Below are positions 48,530 to 57,864 of a stretch of DNA of 64,000 nucleotides, piece after piece. The DNA comes from Bradyrhizobium sp. Its GTDB lineage: Bacteria; Pseudomonadota; Alphaproteobacteria; Rhizobiales; Xanthobacteraceae. The stretch covers positions 806,001 through 870,000 of the forward strand of contig NZ_JALHLP010000001.1 of the NCBI RefSeq assembly GCF_022844465.1, read 5' to 3'. The notes under the pieces are model-generated. The model ran no database searches and was not told the DNA's origin. It worked only from the letters and a program-made list of their open reading frames with translations. Each line of letters opens with the position of its first letter. The stretch's first letter is position 1. Made by a program: the position numbers and the translations under genes.

Positions 48530-49588
48530 TCAGGCCGCCGCCAGCGGACGCACCCGCAGCGCGCCGCGCAGGCCGGCGGCGGAGCCGACCAGAATGCCGG
48601 CGAAGGCGACCAGCGAAGCCAGCGCCAGCGTCGAGAAGCCCGTCAGCCCCTGCCCGATCGAGCAGCCAAAGGCCAATACGCCGCCCACGCCCATCAGCGC
48701 AGCACCTGCGCCCGAGCGGAGCATGTGGCGCGGCGACTGAAAGCCCTCGAATTGAAAGCGCCCGGTCAGGAGCGCGGTGACGAGGCTGCCGGCGAATACG
48801 CCGAACACGGTGACGATGCCGAAATTGAGCGTCGATCCCGTCCACAGCATGACATAGAGCAGGCCGTCCGCGATCGGCGCGATGAAGCTGAGCGAGGTGA
48901 CGGGCGTCGGATTGAAATCGTCGGCGCCGAGATAGCCGGTCGCAAACCAGCCGGCCGTCACCAGCAGGCCGATCAGGAGACCCGTTGTGACCTGCCCCGG
49001 CGATCGCCGGAATGCCGGATGCGCAAAGGCGAAGATGACCAGCGCGGCGGCGATGACCGAGGCTGCCAACATCCGCGCCGCGGTGGCGCTCAGCCCTGCC
49101 GACGCCAGCAGCGCCGGCACCGAGTTCGCCGCTGACGTGGTCTGCGACGCGCCGACCATCGCAACCCGCACCGGCGCGATCAGGCCCTTCAGCGCCATCT
49201 GCGCGAAAATCGCCAGCACCACCAGCACGACGAAAGAGCGAAGGTTGCCGCGCCCGAGCAGCACCAGCGCGCGCGAGCCGCAGCCGTTCGCTAGCACCAT
49301 GCCGTAGCCGAACAATAGCCCGCCAAAGAACATCACGGGTGCGGAGAACGACGCCTGCAGGTAAATCGACTTGCCGATGTCGGCAAGACCCGCCGCCGCC
49401 AGCAATTGCGTCCCGGCGACGGCGACGCCGATCGCCAACGCGTAGGTGCGGACCAGACGGCCGTCGCCGGCCGACCAGTAGCCGCGAAGACCATTGAGCA
49501 GGCAAAACCCGCTCAGCAGACCGACCGATCCATAGACGAGCCCGATCAGCAGTCCGCTCAAGATCACGATATTGCCACTGTCCAACAC
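48530..49588 (-). CDS. YeeE/YedE family (thiosulfate transporter-like) membrane protein
   Basis: 352 aa; repeated motifs FGYGMVLANGCGSRALVLLGRGN and LAFGCSIGQGLTGFSTLAL with conserved Cys; many TM segments. Confidence 0.9.
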   Translation of the reverse strand: MLDSGNIVILSGLLIGLVYGSVGLLSGFCLLNGLRGYWSAGDGRLVRTYALAIGVAVAGTQLLAAAGLADIGKSIYLQASFSAPVMFFGGLLFGYGMVLANGCGSRALVLLGRGNLRSFVVLVVLAIFAQMALKGLIAPVRVAMVGASQTTSAANSVPALLASAGLSATAARMLAASVIAAALVIFAFAHPAFRRSPGQVTTGLLIGLLVTAGWFATGYLGADDFNPTPVTSLSFIAPIADGLLYVMLWTGSTLNFGIVTVFGVFAGSLVTALLTGRFQFEGFQSPRHMLRSGAGAALMGVGGVLAFGCSIGQGLTGFSTLALASLVAFAGILVGSAAGLRGALRVRPLAAA

Positions 49589-49644
49589 CGGCTTTTCCCG
49601 TTCGCTCGCGCGACCGCATGGCCGCGACCATCAGATAGGCGTGA

Positions 49645-49672
49645 ATTTCCGTGCTGCTATTACGCAGGAAAT
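49645..49672. promoter_or_regulatory. Candidate operator: ATTTCC-N16-GGAAAT inverted repeat upstream of the YeeE/YedE gene
   Basis: Perfect 6-bp arms, 57 nt upstream of the start codon at 49588. Confidence 0.3.
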
Positions 49673-49839
49673 ACGGGCGCGTCCACGGTTCGCCGACACA
49701 GAGAATGAATCACCCGTTTGGTCACGCGACCGGGAAACAAACGCGCTGCAGCTGAAAACAATAAGGGAGAATTCTTCCCGTGAAAAAACGCTGCAGCGGG
49801 GTGCGGCCAGCGAATAGCTGGAGTAGCAAGGGCTAGCCA

Positions 49840-51171
49840 CTATTCTTTCGGCCGCTTGTCGTGGACGCGCTTCGCCTTGCCAAGCGAGCGTTCCAGCGTG
49901 TCCGGCGCCACCGCCTTGATGCGCGCGGTGATGCCGATGGTGTTCTTGATGAAGACCGCGACCTTCTCGGCATGGGTGTGCAGCCCGCCGCCGTCCCAGC
50001 TTTCCGGGCGGGCTTCGGCGAGCACGGTCATCTCGTCCATCCGCCCCTCGCGCGTCAGTTCGATGATGAAATGGCCGCCGCACCAGTCGGTCGCCAGCAG
50101 CGCTTCCTCGATCTGGGTCGGAAACACATTGACGCCGCGCAGGATGATCATGTCATCGGAACGGCCGGTGACCTTTTCCATCCGCCGCATGCCTGGCCGC
50201 GCGGTGCCCGGCAACAGCCGCGTCAGGTCGCGGGTGCGGTAGCGGATGATCGGAAAACCTTCCTTGGTCAGCGAGGTGAAAACCAGTTCGCCCTTCTCGC
50301 CGTCCGGCAGCACCGCGCCGGTTTCGGGATCGACGACCTCGGGATAGAAGTGGTCCTCCCAGATGTGCAGCCCGTCCTTTGTCTCCACGCATTCCTGCGC
50401 CACGCCGGGTCCGATCACTTCCGACAGCCCGTAAATGTCCGTCGCCTCCATGTCGAAGGTCTGCTCGATCTCGGCACGCATGGCGTTGGTCCAGGGTTCG
50501 GCGCCGAAGATGCCGAACTTCAGCGACGATTTTCGGGGATCGAGGCCCTGCCGCTTGAACTCGTCCGAGATCGCCAGCATGTAGCTCGGCGTCACCGTGA
50601 TGATGTCGGGCCTGAAGTCGTTGATCAGCTGCACCTGCCGCTCGGTCATGCCGCCGGAAACCGGCACCACGGTGCAGCCGAGCTTTTCGGCGCCGTAATG
50701 CGCGCCGAGGCCGCCGGTGAACAGACCATAACCATAGGCGTTGTGCATCAGCATGCCGGTGCGCCCGCCGGCGGCGCGGATCGAACGCGCCATCACCTCC
50801 GACCAGATCTCGATATCGGCTTTTGTGTACCCGACCACGATCGGCTTGCCCGTTGTGCCCGAGGAGGCATGGACGCGGATGAGCTGTTCGCGCGGCACCG
50901 CGAACATCCCGAAGGGGTAATTGTCCCTGAGGTCCGTCTTTACCGTGAACGGGAATTTTGCGAGGTCGGCGAGCTGTTTGAAATCGGAAGGATGCACGCC
51001 GGCTTCGTCGAACGCCCCGCGGTAATGCGCGACGTGGTCGTAGGCGTGCCGCAGCGACCAGGCGAGACGCCGGGTTTGCAGCGCCATGATCGCGTCGCGC
51101 GAGGCGCGTTCGGTCTCGTCCAGCTCCGGGCGGTAATTCGTCGTCCTTGATTGCATGCCGGTTGCGGCCAT
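49840..51171 (-). CDS. paaK: Phenylacetate--CoA ligase
   Basis: 443 aa; VHASSGTTGKPIVVGYTKADIEIWSEVMARSIRAAGGR, GLSEVIGPGVAQEC. Confidence 0.95.
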   Translation of the reverse strand: MAATGMQSRTTNYRPELDETERASRDAIMALQTRRLAWSLRHAYDHVAHYRGAFDEAGVHPSDFKQLADLAKFPFTVKTDLRDNYPFGMFAVPREQLIRVHASSGTTGKPIVVGYTKADIEIWSEVMARSIRAAGGRTGMLMHNAYGYGLFTGGLGAHYGAEKLGCTVVPVSGGMTERQVQLINDFRPDIITVTPSYMLAISDEFKRQGLDPRKSSLKFGIFGAEPWTNAMRAEIEQTFDMEATDIYGLSEVIGPGVAQECVETKDGLHIWEDHFYPEVVDPETGAVLPDGEKGELVFTSLTKEGFPIIRYRTRDLTRLLPGTARPGMRRMEKVTGRSDDMIILRGVNVFPTQIEEALLATDWCGGHFIIELTREGRMDEMTVLAEARPESWDGGGLHTHAEKVAVFIKNTIGITARIKAVAPDTLERSLGKAKRVHDKRPKE

Positions 51172-51192
51172 CGCACCCCCCTTTATCGATCG

Positions 51193-51642
51193 CTAGGTTG
51201 CACCATCGACGGCCGGCAGCCACGTTCCGGCGATGGTGCGGGAATGCCCACGGAATTCGGCGATCACGACGTCACCGGCGCTGACGCTGACGTCGTAGAT
51301 TTCGGACCGGCCGCTGCGCGAGACTTCCCGCGCGGTTGCAACCAGCACGTCGCCGAGCTTGCCCGGCCGAACGAAAGCAATGTCGCACTGCGCTGCGACC
51401 GCGCGCTCATTTCGCGAGTTGCAGGCAAAGGCGAAGGTGGAATCGGCCAGCAGAAAGATGAAGCCGCCATGGGCGATGCGCTGACCGTTGACCATGTGCG
51501 GCTGCACCGTCATCGCCAGCGTGGCCCGGCCGGGCCCGATCTCGACGATCTGCATGCCGAGGCTCTTGCTGGCGTCGTCTTCCTTCCACATCGCCTCCGC
51601 GCAGGCGCGGGCGATTTCGTCGGGCGAAAGCGCAAGGTTCAT
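51193..51642 (-). CDS. paaI: Hydroxyphenylacetyl-CoA thioesterase PaaI
   Basis: MNLALSPDEIARACAEAMWKEDDASKSLGMQIVEIGPGRATLAMTVQPHMVNGQRIAHGGFIFLLADSTFAFACNS. Confidence 0.93.
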   Translation of the reverse strand: MNLALSPDEIARACAEAMWKEDDASKSLGMQIVEIGPGRATLAMTVQPHMVNGQRIAHGGFIFLLADSTFAFACNSRNERAVAAQCDIAFVRPGKLGDVLVATAREVSRSGRSEIYDVSVSAGDVVIAEFRGHSRTIAGTWLPAVDGAT

Positions 51643-51781
51643 CGCGGTTCGGCCGCGCGGCGCAAGGGATTCACGGCGTTTTCTCCTGTGCGGTCGGGCC
51701 TGTCTGAGCAGGCCTTGGCTCGAGTGCGCGTTAGTGTGGAAGCGAAGCGCCCGAGCTGTCAACGATCCCGCTTCTCACTTC

Positions 51782-51863
51782 CGTCATTCCGGGGTGATGC
51801 GAAGCATCGAACCCGGAATCTCGAGATTCCGGGTTCGCGTCTTCGACGCATCCCGGAATGACG
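51782..51863. repeat. Palindromic intergenic repeat, family A
   Basis: cgtcattccggggtgatgcgaagcatcgaacccggaatctcgagattccgggttcgcgtcttcgacgcatcccggaatgacg. Confidence 0.9.
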
Positions 51864-51869
51864 TCGGCG

Positions 51870-52949
51870 TTAGACATGATCGTAATCCACCACCACCTTG
51901 TCCGATACCGGCCGCGCCTGGCAGGTCAGGATGAAGCCCGCCTTCAATTCCCACGGCTCCAGCGAATAATTGACTTCCATCTGCGCCTCGCCCTCGACCA
52001 GCCTGGCGCGGCAAGTCGAGCACATGCCGCCCTTGCACGCGAACGGCAGGTCCATGCCGGCGCGCAAGGCGGCGTCCAGAATGGCCTCACCTTCCGCGAC
52101 CGGCACCTCACGGCGCTTGCCGTCGATGATCAGCGAGGCCATCGCCCTCGGCGGCGCCGAGGCTTCAACGATCTTCTTCGCGCGCGGCTTGCCGCCGAAC
52201 TCCGAGACGAAGCGCTCGACATGAATGCGATCGTCGGCGATGCCGATCTCGCGGCAGGTCGCCTCGATCGCCTCGCTCATGCCCGCGGGGCCGCAGATGA
52301 AGACGTGGTCAACGCTTGAGGCCGGCACCAGCGAGCGCAGCAGCACCCGCACCTTCTCGCCGTCAAGCCGGCCATGCAGGATCGGTATGTCCTGTTCTTC
52401 GCCCGAGATCACATGGAAAAGCGAAAGCCGCTGCATGAAGCGATCCTTCAACTCCTCCAGCTCTTCCAGGAACAGCATGCCTAATGTCGAGCGGTTGCCG
52501 TAAAACAGAAAGAAGCGGCTGTCGGGCTCGCGGGCCAGCACGCCCTTCGCGATCGACAGGATCGGCGTGATGCCGGAACCAGCGGCAAAGCCGACATAGA
52601 CCCGCGCCTTATCCGGTGCGTGGGCTATGCCGAAGCGGCCGGTCGGCGTCATCACGTCGAGCTCGTCGCCGGGCTTCAGCTCGTCGGCGGCCCAGTTCGA
52701 GAACGCGCCGCCATCGACCTTTTTCACGGCAATACGCAGCTCGCCGTCGTCGGGTCCCGAGCAGATCGAATAGGAACGACGGACTTCCTCGCCGTCCATC
52801 ATCGTACGCAGGGTCAGATATTGCCCCGGCGCGAAGACGTAGGCCTTCTGCAACGCCTTCGGGATCTCGAAGGTCATCGACACCGCGTCCGCGGTTTCGC
52901 GGCGCAAATCGTGGACGGCGAGACGGTGAAAGCGCGGTGCGAGCGACAT
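51870..52949 (-). CDS. paaE: 1,2-phenylacetyl-CoA epoxidase reductase subunit PaaE
   Basis: 359 aa; RRSYSICSGPDDGELRIAVKKVDGGAFSNWAADELKPGD FNR domain and CKGGMCSTCRARLVEGEAQM...CQARP 2Fe-2S domain. Confidence 0.96.
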   Translation of the reverse strand: MSLAPRFHRLAVHDLRRETADAVSMTFEIPKALQKAYVFAPGQYLTLRTMMDGEEVRRSYSICSGPDDGELRIAVKKVDGGAFSNWAADELKPGDELDVMTPTGRFGIAHAPDKARVYVGFAAGSGITPILSIAKGVLAREPDSRFFLFYGNRSTLGMLFLEELEELKDRFMQRLSLFHVISGEEQDIPILHGRLDGEKVRVLLRSLVPASSVDHVFICGPAGMSEAIEATCREIGIADDRIHVERFVSEFGGKPRAKKIVEASAPPRAMASLIIDGKRREVPVAEGEAILDAALRAGMDLPFACKGGMCSTCRARLVEGEAQMEVNYSLEPWELKAGFILTCQARPVSDKVVVDYDHV

Positions 52950-52962
52950 CAGTCAGCTCCAC

Positions 52963-53075
52963 CGTCATTGCGAGGAGCAGAGCGACGAAGCAATCCACAC
53001 TTGCTTTGCGGTCCGATGAATCGCTTCGCTGCGCTCTCTTGCACAAACACTTCGCGCTTGTTGCAGACAATGACG
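52963..53075. repeat. Palindromic intergenic repeat, family B, between paaE and paaD
   Basis: cgtcattgcgaggagcagagcgacgaagcaatcc...gaatcgcttcgctgcgctc...aatgacgg. Confidence 0.8.
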
Positions 53076-53090
53076 GTCATGGATCCAATC

Positions 53091-53594
53091 TCAATGACAC
53101 TTGAAATAATCAAAGGGTTCGCGGCAGCTCTTGCATCGCCACAGCGCCTTGCAGGCGGTCGAGCCGAATTCGGACAGCAGCTCTGTATCGTGCGAGTTGC
53201 ATTGCGGACAATTCACCTGCTGCTCGCCGAACAGTGCGCGACGCGAATGCGAGGCCTGCGGCGGCGCGATGCCGTATGCCCGAAGCTTCCGGCGGCCGTC
53301 CTCGCTCATCCAGTCCGTGGTCCAGGCCGGCGACAGCACCGTGCGGATGGTCGGCCGCGCGATGCCGGCGCGTTCCAGCGACAGCTCGATCTCGAGCGCA
53401 ATCATGTTCATGGCGGGACAGCCGGAATAGGTCGGCGTGATCGCGACCTCGACGCGGCCATCGTTCACCGTGACGTCGCGGAGTACGCCGAGATCGGCGA
53501 TGGTGAGAACAGGTATTTCGGGGTCAACCACCTGCGACGCCGCCTCCCAGGCGCGCCGGCGCAGTTCGGCGTCGCTGACGAGGCTCGTTACCAT
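53091..53594 (-). CDS. paaD: 1,2-phenylacetyl-CoA epoxidase subunit PaaD
   Basis: 167 aa; VVDPEIPVLTIADLGVLRDV, TPTYSGCPAMNMI, C-terminal CPQC..HDTELLSEFGSTACKALWRCKSCREPFDYFKCH. Confidence 0.96.
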   Translation of the reverse strand: MVTSLVSDAELRRRAWEAASQVVDPEIPVLTIADLGVLRDVTVNDGRVEVAITPTYSGCPAMNMIALEIELSLERAGIARPTIRTVLSPAWTTDWMSEDGRRKLRAYGIAPPQASHSRRALFGEQQVNCPQCNSHDTELLSEFGSTACKALWRCKSCREPFDYFKCH

Positions 53595-54364
53595 GCGGCC
53601 CCCGGAAAACTCCGCGGCACCGATTGCATTTCACTGAGCAGATGCCCGAGATGCTCGCTGTGCCGGCCATCGCGGCCGCCCTGCTGCATCCAGTCGTTGC
53701 CGGGCAAATCCAGCGTCGCCTCGCGTGCGACCTCCGACACCGCCTTGAGCCACGGCGCGCGCAAGCCGGCCGGATCGACCGCGACGCCGACCTCGATCAG
53801 GCCGCGCTCGCTGTCGTCGGCGGCGAACATCTCGCCGGTGAAAGCCCAGAGCTCGTCGATCGCCGATTGCGCGCGGCGGTGGCTTTCCTCGGTGCCGTCG
53901 CCGAGGCGGACGATCCATTCCGAGGCGTGCCTGACGTGATAGGCGCTCTCCTTCTCGGATCTGGCCGCAATCGCCGCCAGCGTCGCGTCGCCGGAGCGCA
54001 TCATCGCGCGCCAGTAGAGGTCGGCAAAGGTCGAGTAAAGGAACTGCCGTACCATGGTGCGCGCGAAATCGCCGTTCGGCTGTTCCAGCAGCAGCAGATT
54101 GCGGTACTGCCTGGCGTCGCGCAGATAGGCGAGCTTGTCCTCGTCGTTGCCCTTGCCCTCGACCCTGGCGGCGTAGGCATAGAGTTCGCGCGCCTGACCG
54201 AGCAGGTCGAGGCCCATATTGGCGAGCGCCATGTCCTCTTCCAGCATGGGCGCATGCCCGCACCATTCCGACAGCCGATGACCCAGGATCAGCGCGTCGT
54301 CGGCGCGGCGCAGCGTGTAGAGCACCAGTGGCGTTTCGGAGACGGATATGTTGGCGACGGTCAT
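53588..54364 (-). CDS. paaC: 1,2-phenylacetyl-CoA epoxidase subunit PaaC
   Basis: 258 aa; LRRADDALILGHRLSEWCGHAPMLEEDMALANMGLDLLGQARELY. Confidence 0.96.
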   Translation of the reverse strand: MTVANISVSETPLVLYTLRRADDALILGHRLSEWCGHAPMLEEDMALANMGLDLLGQARELYAYAARVEGKGNDEDKLAYLRDARQYRNLLLLEQPNGDFARTMVRQFLYSTFADLYWRAMMRSGDATLAAIAARSEKESAYHVRHASEWIVRLGDGTEESHRRAQSAIDELWAFTGEMFAADDSERGLIEVGVAVDPAGLRAPWLKAVSEVAREATLDLPGNDWMQQGGRDGRHSEHLGHLLSEMQSVPRSFPGAAW

Positions 54365-54386
54365 ATGATCTAACCCAGGTCTGAGT

Positions 54387-54456
54387 CGTCATTGCGAGCG
54401 CAGCGAAGCAATCCAGACTTGCTTTGCGGCATTGCTTCGCTGCGCTCGCAATGACG
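54387..54456. repeat. Palindromic intergenic repeat, family B, between paaC and paaB
   Basis: cgtcattgcgagcgcagcgaagcaatccagacttgctttgcggcattgcttcgctgcgctcgcaatgacg. Confidence 0.92.
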
Positions 54457-54463
54457 GGGAAAC

Positions 54464-54754
54464 CTACATATGCCCGACTTCGTCGGGCACTTCGTAGAAT
54501 GTCGGGTGCCGATAGATCTTGGATTCCGCCGGCTCGAACATCATGCCCTTTTCGGCAGGATCGGATGCGGTGATCGCGTTCGAGGGCACCACCCAGATCG
54601 AAAGGCCCTCGCCGCGGCGGGTATAGATGTCGCGCGCGGCCTGCAGCGCCAGCGTCGCGTCGGTGGCATGCAGCGAACCGACATGCTTGTGTGCCAGCCC
54701 GTTGCGGCTGCGGATGAAGACTTCCCAGAGCGGCGTGTTCGGCGTCGGCATCAC
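54464..54754 (-). CDS. paaB: 1,2-phenylacetyl-CoA epoxidase subunit PaaB
   Basis: 96 aa; PLWEVFIRSRNGLAHKHVGSLHATDATLALQAARDIYTRRGEGLSIWVVPS. Confidence 0.96.
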   Translation of the reverse strand: MMPTPNTPLWEVFIRSRNGLAHKHVGSLHATDATLALQAARDIYTRRGEGLSIWVVPSNAITASDPAEKGMMFEPAESKIYRHPTFYEVPDEVGHM

Positions 54755-54762
54755 GGGTCTCC

Positions 54763-55755
54763 CTATTCAGCGGCCTGCAAGGCGGTGCGCTGCCGGCGCT
54801 TCTCGGCATAGGCCTGCGCCGCCTCGCGCACCCAGGCGCCTTCGTCATGCGCCTTGCGTCGCGCCGCGAGCCGGTCGCGGTTGCAGGGGCCGTTGCCGGC
54901 AATGACCTGGTTGAACTCTTCCCAGTCGATGGCGCTGTACACCCAGTTGCCGGCCTCGTTTTGCTTCATGCCAGGATCGGGGATCGTCAGACCCAGGAAC
55001 TGGGCCTGCGGCACCGTGGCGTCGACGAACTTCTGCCGCAGCTCATCGTTGGAGAAACGCTTGATCTTCCATCGGGTCGAGGCGTCGCTGTGCTGGCTGA
55101 GCTTGTCGGGCGGGCCGAACATCATCAGCACCGGCCACCACCAGCGATCCAGCGCATCCTGCGCCATCGCCTTCTGCGCCTCGGTGCCGCGGCACAGCGT
55201 CAGCATGATCTCAAAACCCTGGCGCTGGTGAAAGGATTCCTCCTTGCAAACGCGGATCATCGCGCGCGCATAGGGGCCATAGGAGCAGCGGCACAGCGGG
55301 ATCTGGTTCATGATCGCGGCGCCATCGACCAGCCAGCCGATCGTGCCGATATCGGCCCAGCTCAGCGTCGGATAGTTGAAGATCGAGGAGTATTTCGCCT
55401 TGCCCGCCAGCATCAGGTCGACCAGTTCCTCGCGCGAAGCGCCGAGCGTCTCGGCAGCGGCGTAGAGATAGAGGCCGTGGCCGCATTCGTCCTGGACTTT
55501 CGCCAGAAGCGCGGCCTTGCGGCGCAACGACGGCGCCCGCGTGATCCAGTTGCCTTCGGGAAGCATGCCGACGATTTCGGAATGGGCGTGCTGGGAAATC
55601 TGCCGGGTCAGCGTCTTGCGGTAGGCCGACGGCATCCAGTCGTTGGGTTCGATGCGCTCCTCGGCGTCGATCCGGGCCTGAAACTGCGCGGCGCGCGCGG
55701 CGTCTTCAACGCAGCGGTCTTCGCGGTCCGGCGTATTGAGGGCCTGGGTGTACAT
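54763..55755 (-). CDS. paaA: 1,2-phenylacetyl-CoA epoxidase subunit PaaA
   Basis: 330 aa; [65 protein letters not shown]. Confidence 0.97.
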   Translation of the reverse strand: MYTQALNTPDREDRCVEDAARAAQFQARIDAEERIEPNDWMPSAYRKTLTRQISQHAHSEIVGMLPEGNWITRAPSLRRKAALLAKVQDECGHGLYLYAAAETLGASREELVDLMLAGKAKYSSIFNYPTLSWADIGTIGWLVDGAAIMNQIPLCRCSYGPYARAMIRVCKEESFHQRQGFEIMLTLCRGTEAQKAMAQDALDRWWWPVLMMFGPPDKLSQHSDASTRWKIKRFSNDELRQKFVDATVPQAQFLGLTIPDPGMKQNEAGNWVYSAIDWEEFNQVIAGNGPCNRDRLAARRKAHDEGAWVREAAQAYAEKRRQRTALQAAE

Positions 55756-55830
55756 GGGCCGACCTCCCGAATGTCATCGCCGCCAACATATAACAAAAAT
55801 CATCTTAAGCAAGACAGATGTGTCACATGT

Positions 55831-56700
55831 TCACACCGACCCGAAACGCCTGGAGAGCTCGGCGCCGGGCTTCGGCAACGGTCCGTCCTCATTGCTGGCG
55901 TGGCGATCAAGCCATTGTTCGGAAATGGGAAGCAGCGCGCGATAGACCTCGCCGCAGAGCGACCTTGCGGCCCGGCCCGGCCAGTTCGAAGGCAGCAGCG
56001 CGGTCGGCAGCAGCGGGTCGCGCAGCACGACGCGGCGGTAATGGTGAATCAGCAGGATCCGCGCGGTGAAGGCGTCGGCGTCGGTCAAGCGCTCGCCGCG
56101 GCCGATCCAGCCCCGCAACGGCTCGAAGGTTTTCATGAACTTCTGATAGGCGTCGGCGGTACGCTCAAGCGGCCAGCTTTCACTGAGCAGGCGCCGCCCG
56201 CTGTCGTCTTCGGCGGAGACTTCAAGACGAATCGCGCCGGCAGCTTCGTCCGGTACCGGCACCCCCGATGGCGCCACCCACACGCCTGGCAGCGGACTGC
56301 CGAAGCCGGCATTCTTCAACGCCTCGCGCGCGACGCCGCGATCCCCGCTATTGCCGATCAGCAGCAATTCGAACCGCCCGGTCCAGTCGGTGACCGGCGG
56401 GCCGTAGATGTGTCTTGTCGCGATATCAAAGGTTTGCCGTCCGCTCTGCACCAGGCGGTAGAAGCTGTGGCGGCCGATCCTGCTGCGCTCGAACCAGCCA
56501 TCGGCGGTCAATCGCGACATCGCGGTGCGCACCACGCTGGCGTCAACGTCCAGCCCTTCAAAGAACGCCAAGAGCGTCCCGAGCCAGACCGAGCCGCCGC
56601 GCGGCACGATGGCATCCCCGAACACCGTGATGACGATCGAGCCGGTGCGCGATGGCTCGCGCTTCAGCTCTTGGACAATGCGGGCAAGCGGCGGCGGCAT
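55831..56700 (-). CDS. paaX: Phenylacetic acid degradation transcriptional repressor PaaX
   Basis: 289 aa; SIVITVFGDAIVPRGGSVWLGTLLAFFEGLDVDASVVRTAMSRLTADGWFERSRIGRHSFYRL winged-helix region. Confidence 0.93.
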   Translation of the reverse strand: MPPPLARIVQELKREPSRTGSIVITVFGDAIVPRGGSVWLGTLLAFFEGLDVDASVVRTAMSRLTADGWFERSRIGRHSFYRLVQSGRQTFDIATRHIYGPPVTDWTGRFELLLIGNSGDRGVAREALKNAGFGSPLPGVWVAPSGVPVPDEAAGAIRLEVSAEDDSGRRLLSESWPLERTADAYQKFMKTFEPLRGWIGRGERLTDADAFTARILLIHHYRRVVLRDPLLPTALLPSNWPGRAARSLCGEVYRALLPISEQWLDRHASNEDGPLPKPGAELSRRFGSV

Positions 56701-56751
56701 GCGTCAAGGCATAGCGCGTTTTAAGGATTTGCTACAGCGGAGCTAATCTTC

Positions 56752-56892
56752 TCCTTCTCCCCGTTCTTCACGGGGAGAAGGTTGGGATGAGGGGCTCTGT
56801 CCACGATCGTAATCTATCGATAGACATCTACCCCCTCCCCGGATCGCATCTGACGATGCAATCCGACCTCTCCCCGCAAGCGGGGCGAGGTA
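56752..56892. repeat. GC-rich inverted repeat modules related to family C
   Basis: ccttctccccgttcttcacggggagaagg and cctccccggatcgcatctgacgatgcaatccgacctctccccgcaagcggggcgaggta; the last module matches the one at 26450-26468. Confidence 0.75.
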
Positions 56893-56904
56893 AGGAGCGC
56901 GGCG

Positions 56905-57675
56905 TCAGCGATGCGGATTTGGATAAACCAGGCTGCGCCAGCCTGAGCGGTCGAACGGCTTCCACTGGCCTTCCGGCTGCGCCAGCCGATCAGCCACCGC
57001 ATAAACCGCGGCGGGGTGGTGGGCCATGCCGCAATGGCTGCTCTCGACCTCGATGCTCTCGGACGTCGCCGTCGCCTGCTCCCGACAACCCTGCCAGGCG
57101 CAAATGCCGTCGGTGCGGCTGAAGATCGCGGTGGTCGGCACCGGCGGCGTGCCCGCCAGCGCGCCGCCGAAGCGCGTATCCTCTTCATCGGCGCGCCGAC
57201 CGCTGACCATCTCATAGACCTGCCAGGCGTTGGTGGCCTTCGGCCCGGCGGCGAACGGGCTGCCGAGCGTGATGACGCCGCGGACGCGATCCGGCAGCAT
57301 CTTGGCGAGCTGGCGCGCATAGAGGCCGCCAAGGCTCCAGCCGATCAGGGATATCTTGCGACCGTGGGTATCGCTCAACTCTCGAACCAGATCCACCATC
57401 CCGTCCTGGACGCCCTCGCGCAAACCTAGATTGCGTCCCTGCAGCCATCCGCTCACTTCATACCCGCGCCCCCTGAGAAAGCTTCGCAGCGGACGCGTCG
57501 ACGCATCGGACGCGACGAGACCGGGCAATACCAAGACAGGGTGACCGTCACCTCTCGGGGCGAGGCTGAGAAGCGGCAGGGCGCCAAGAAAGGCGCCCAA
57601 CTCGGAGACGGCTCGCCCCTCCATCAGCATCAGCGTCTTGGACGGCGGCGACAGTGCCTGCGTTGCAATAGCCAT
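56905..57675 (-). CDS. Alpha/beta hydrolase (lipase/PGAP1-like)
   Basis: 256 aa; ISLIGWSLGGLYARQLAKMLPDRVRGVITLGSPFA. Confidence 0.88.
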   Translation of the reverse strand: MAIATQALSPPSKTLMLMEGRAVSELGAFLGALPLLSLAPRGDGHPVLVLPGLVASDASTRPLRSFLRGRGYEVSGWLQGRNLGLREGVQDGMVDLVRELSDTHGRKISLIGWSLGGLYARQLAKMLPDRVRGVITLGSPFAAGPKATNAWQVYEMVSGRRADEEDTRFGGALAGTPPVPTTAIFSRTDGICAWQGCREQATATSESIEVESSHCGMAHHPAAVYAVADRLAQPEGQWKPFDRSGWRSLVYPNPHR

Positions 57676-57864
57676 CTTGTATGCTCTCGGGCCCGGCTCC
57701 TTGCGTTTCGGCAGCCGGCTGCTGGTTCAGGGATATAGACGCACACCCCCTCGAATCGTTCCGCAGCGCAACATATCGACCAAGAAGCTAGGGAACCGGC
57801 CTTCGCCTTTCAAGCGTCCCTGATCGCGCCGCAATCGGCTGAAAGGGCGAGCGTGATTAATTGG

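Noticed and set aside
54847-56724. Long plus-strand ORF (625 aa) opposite paaA/paaX
   Set aside because: Shadow ORF: Arg/Ala/Gly/His-rich translation with no recognizable family, lying antisense to well-supported paa genes in GC-rich DNA.
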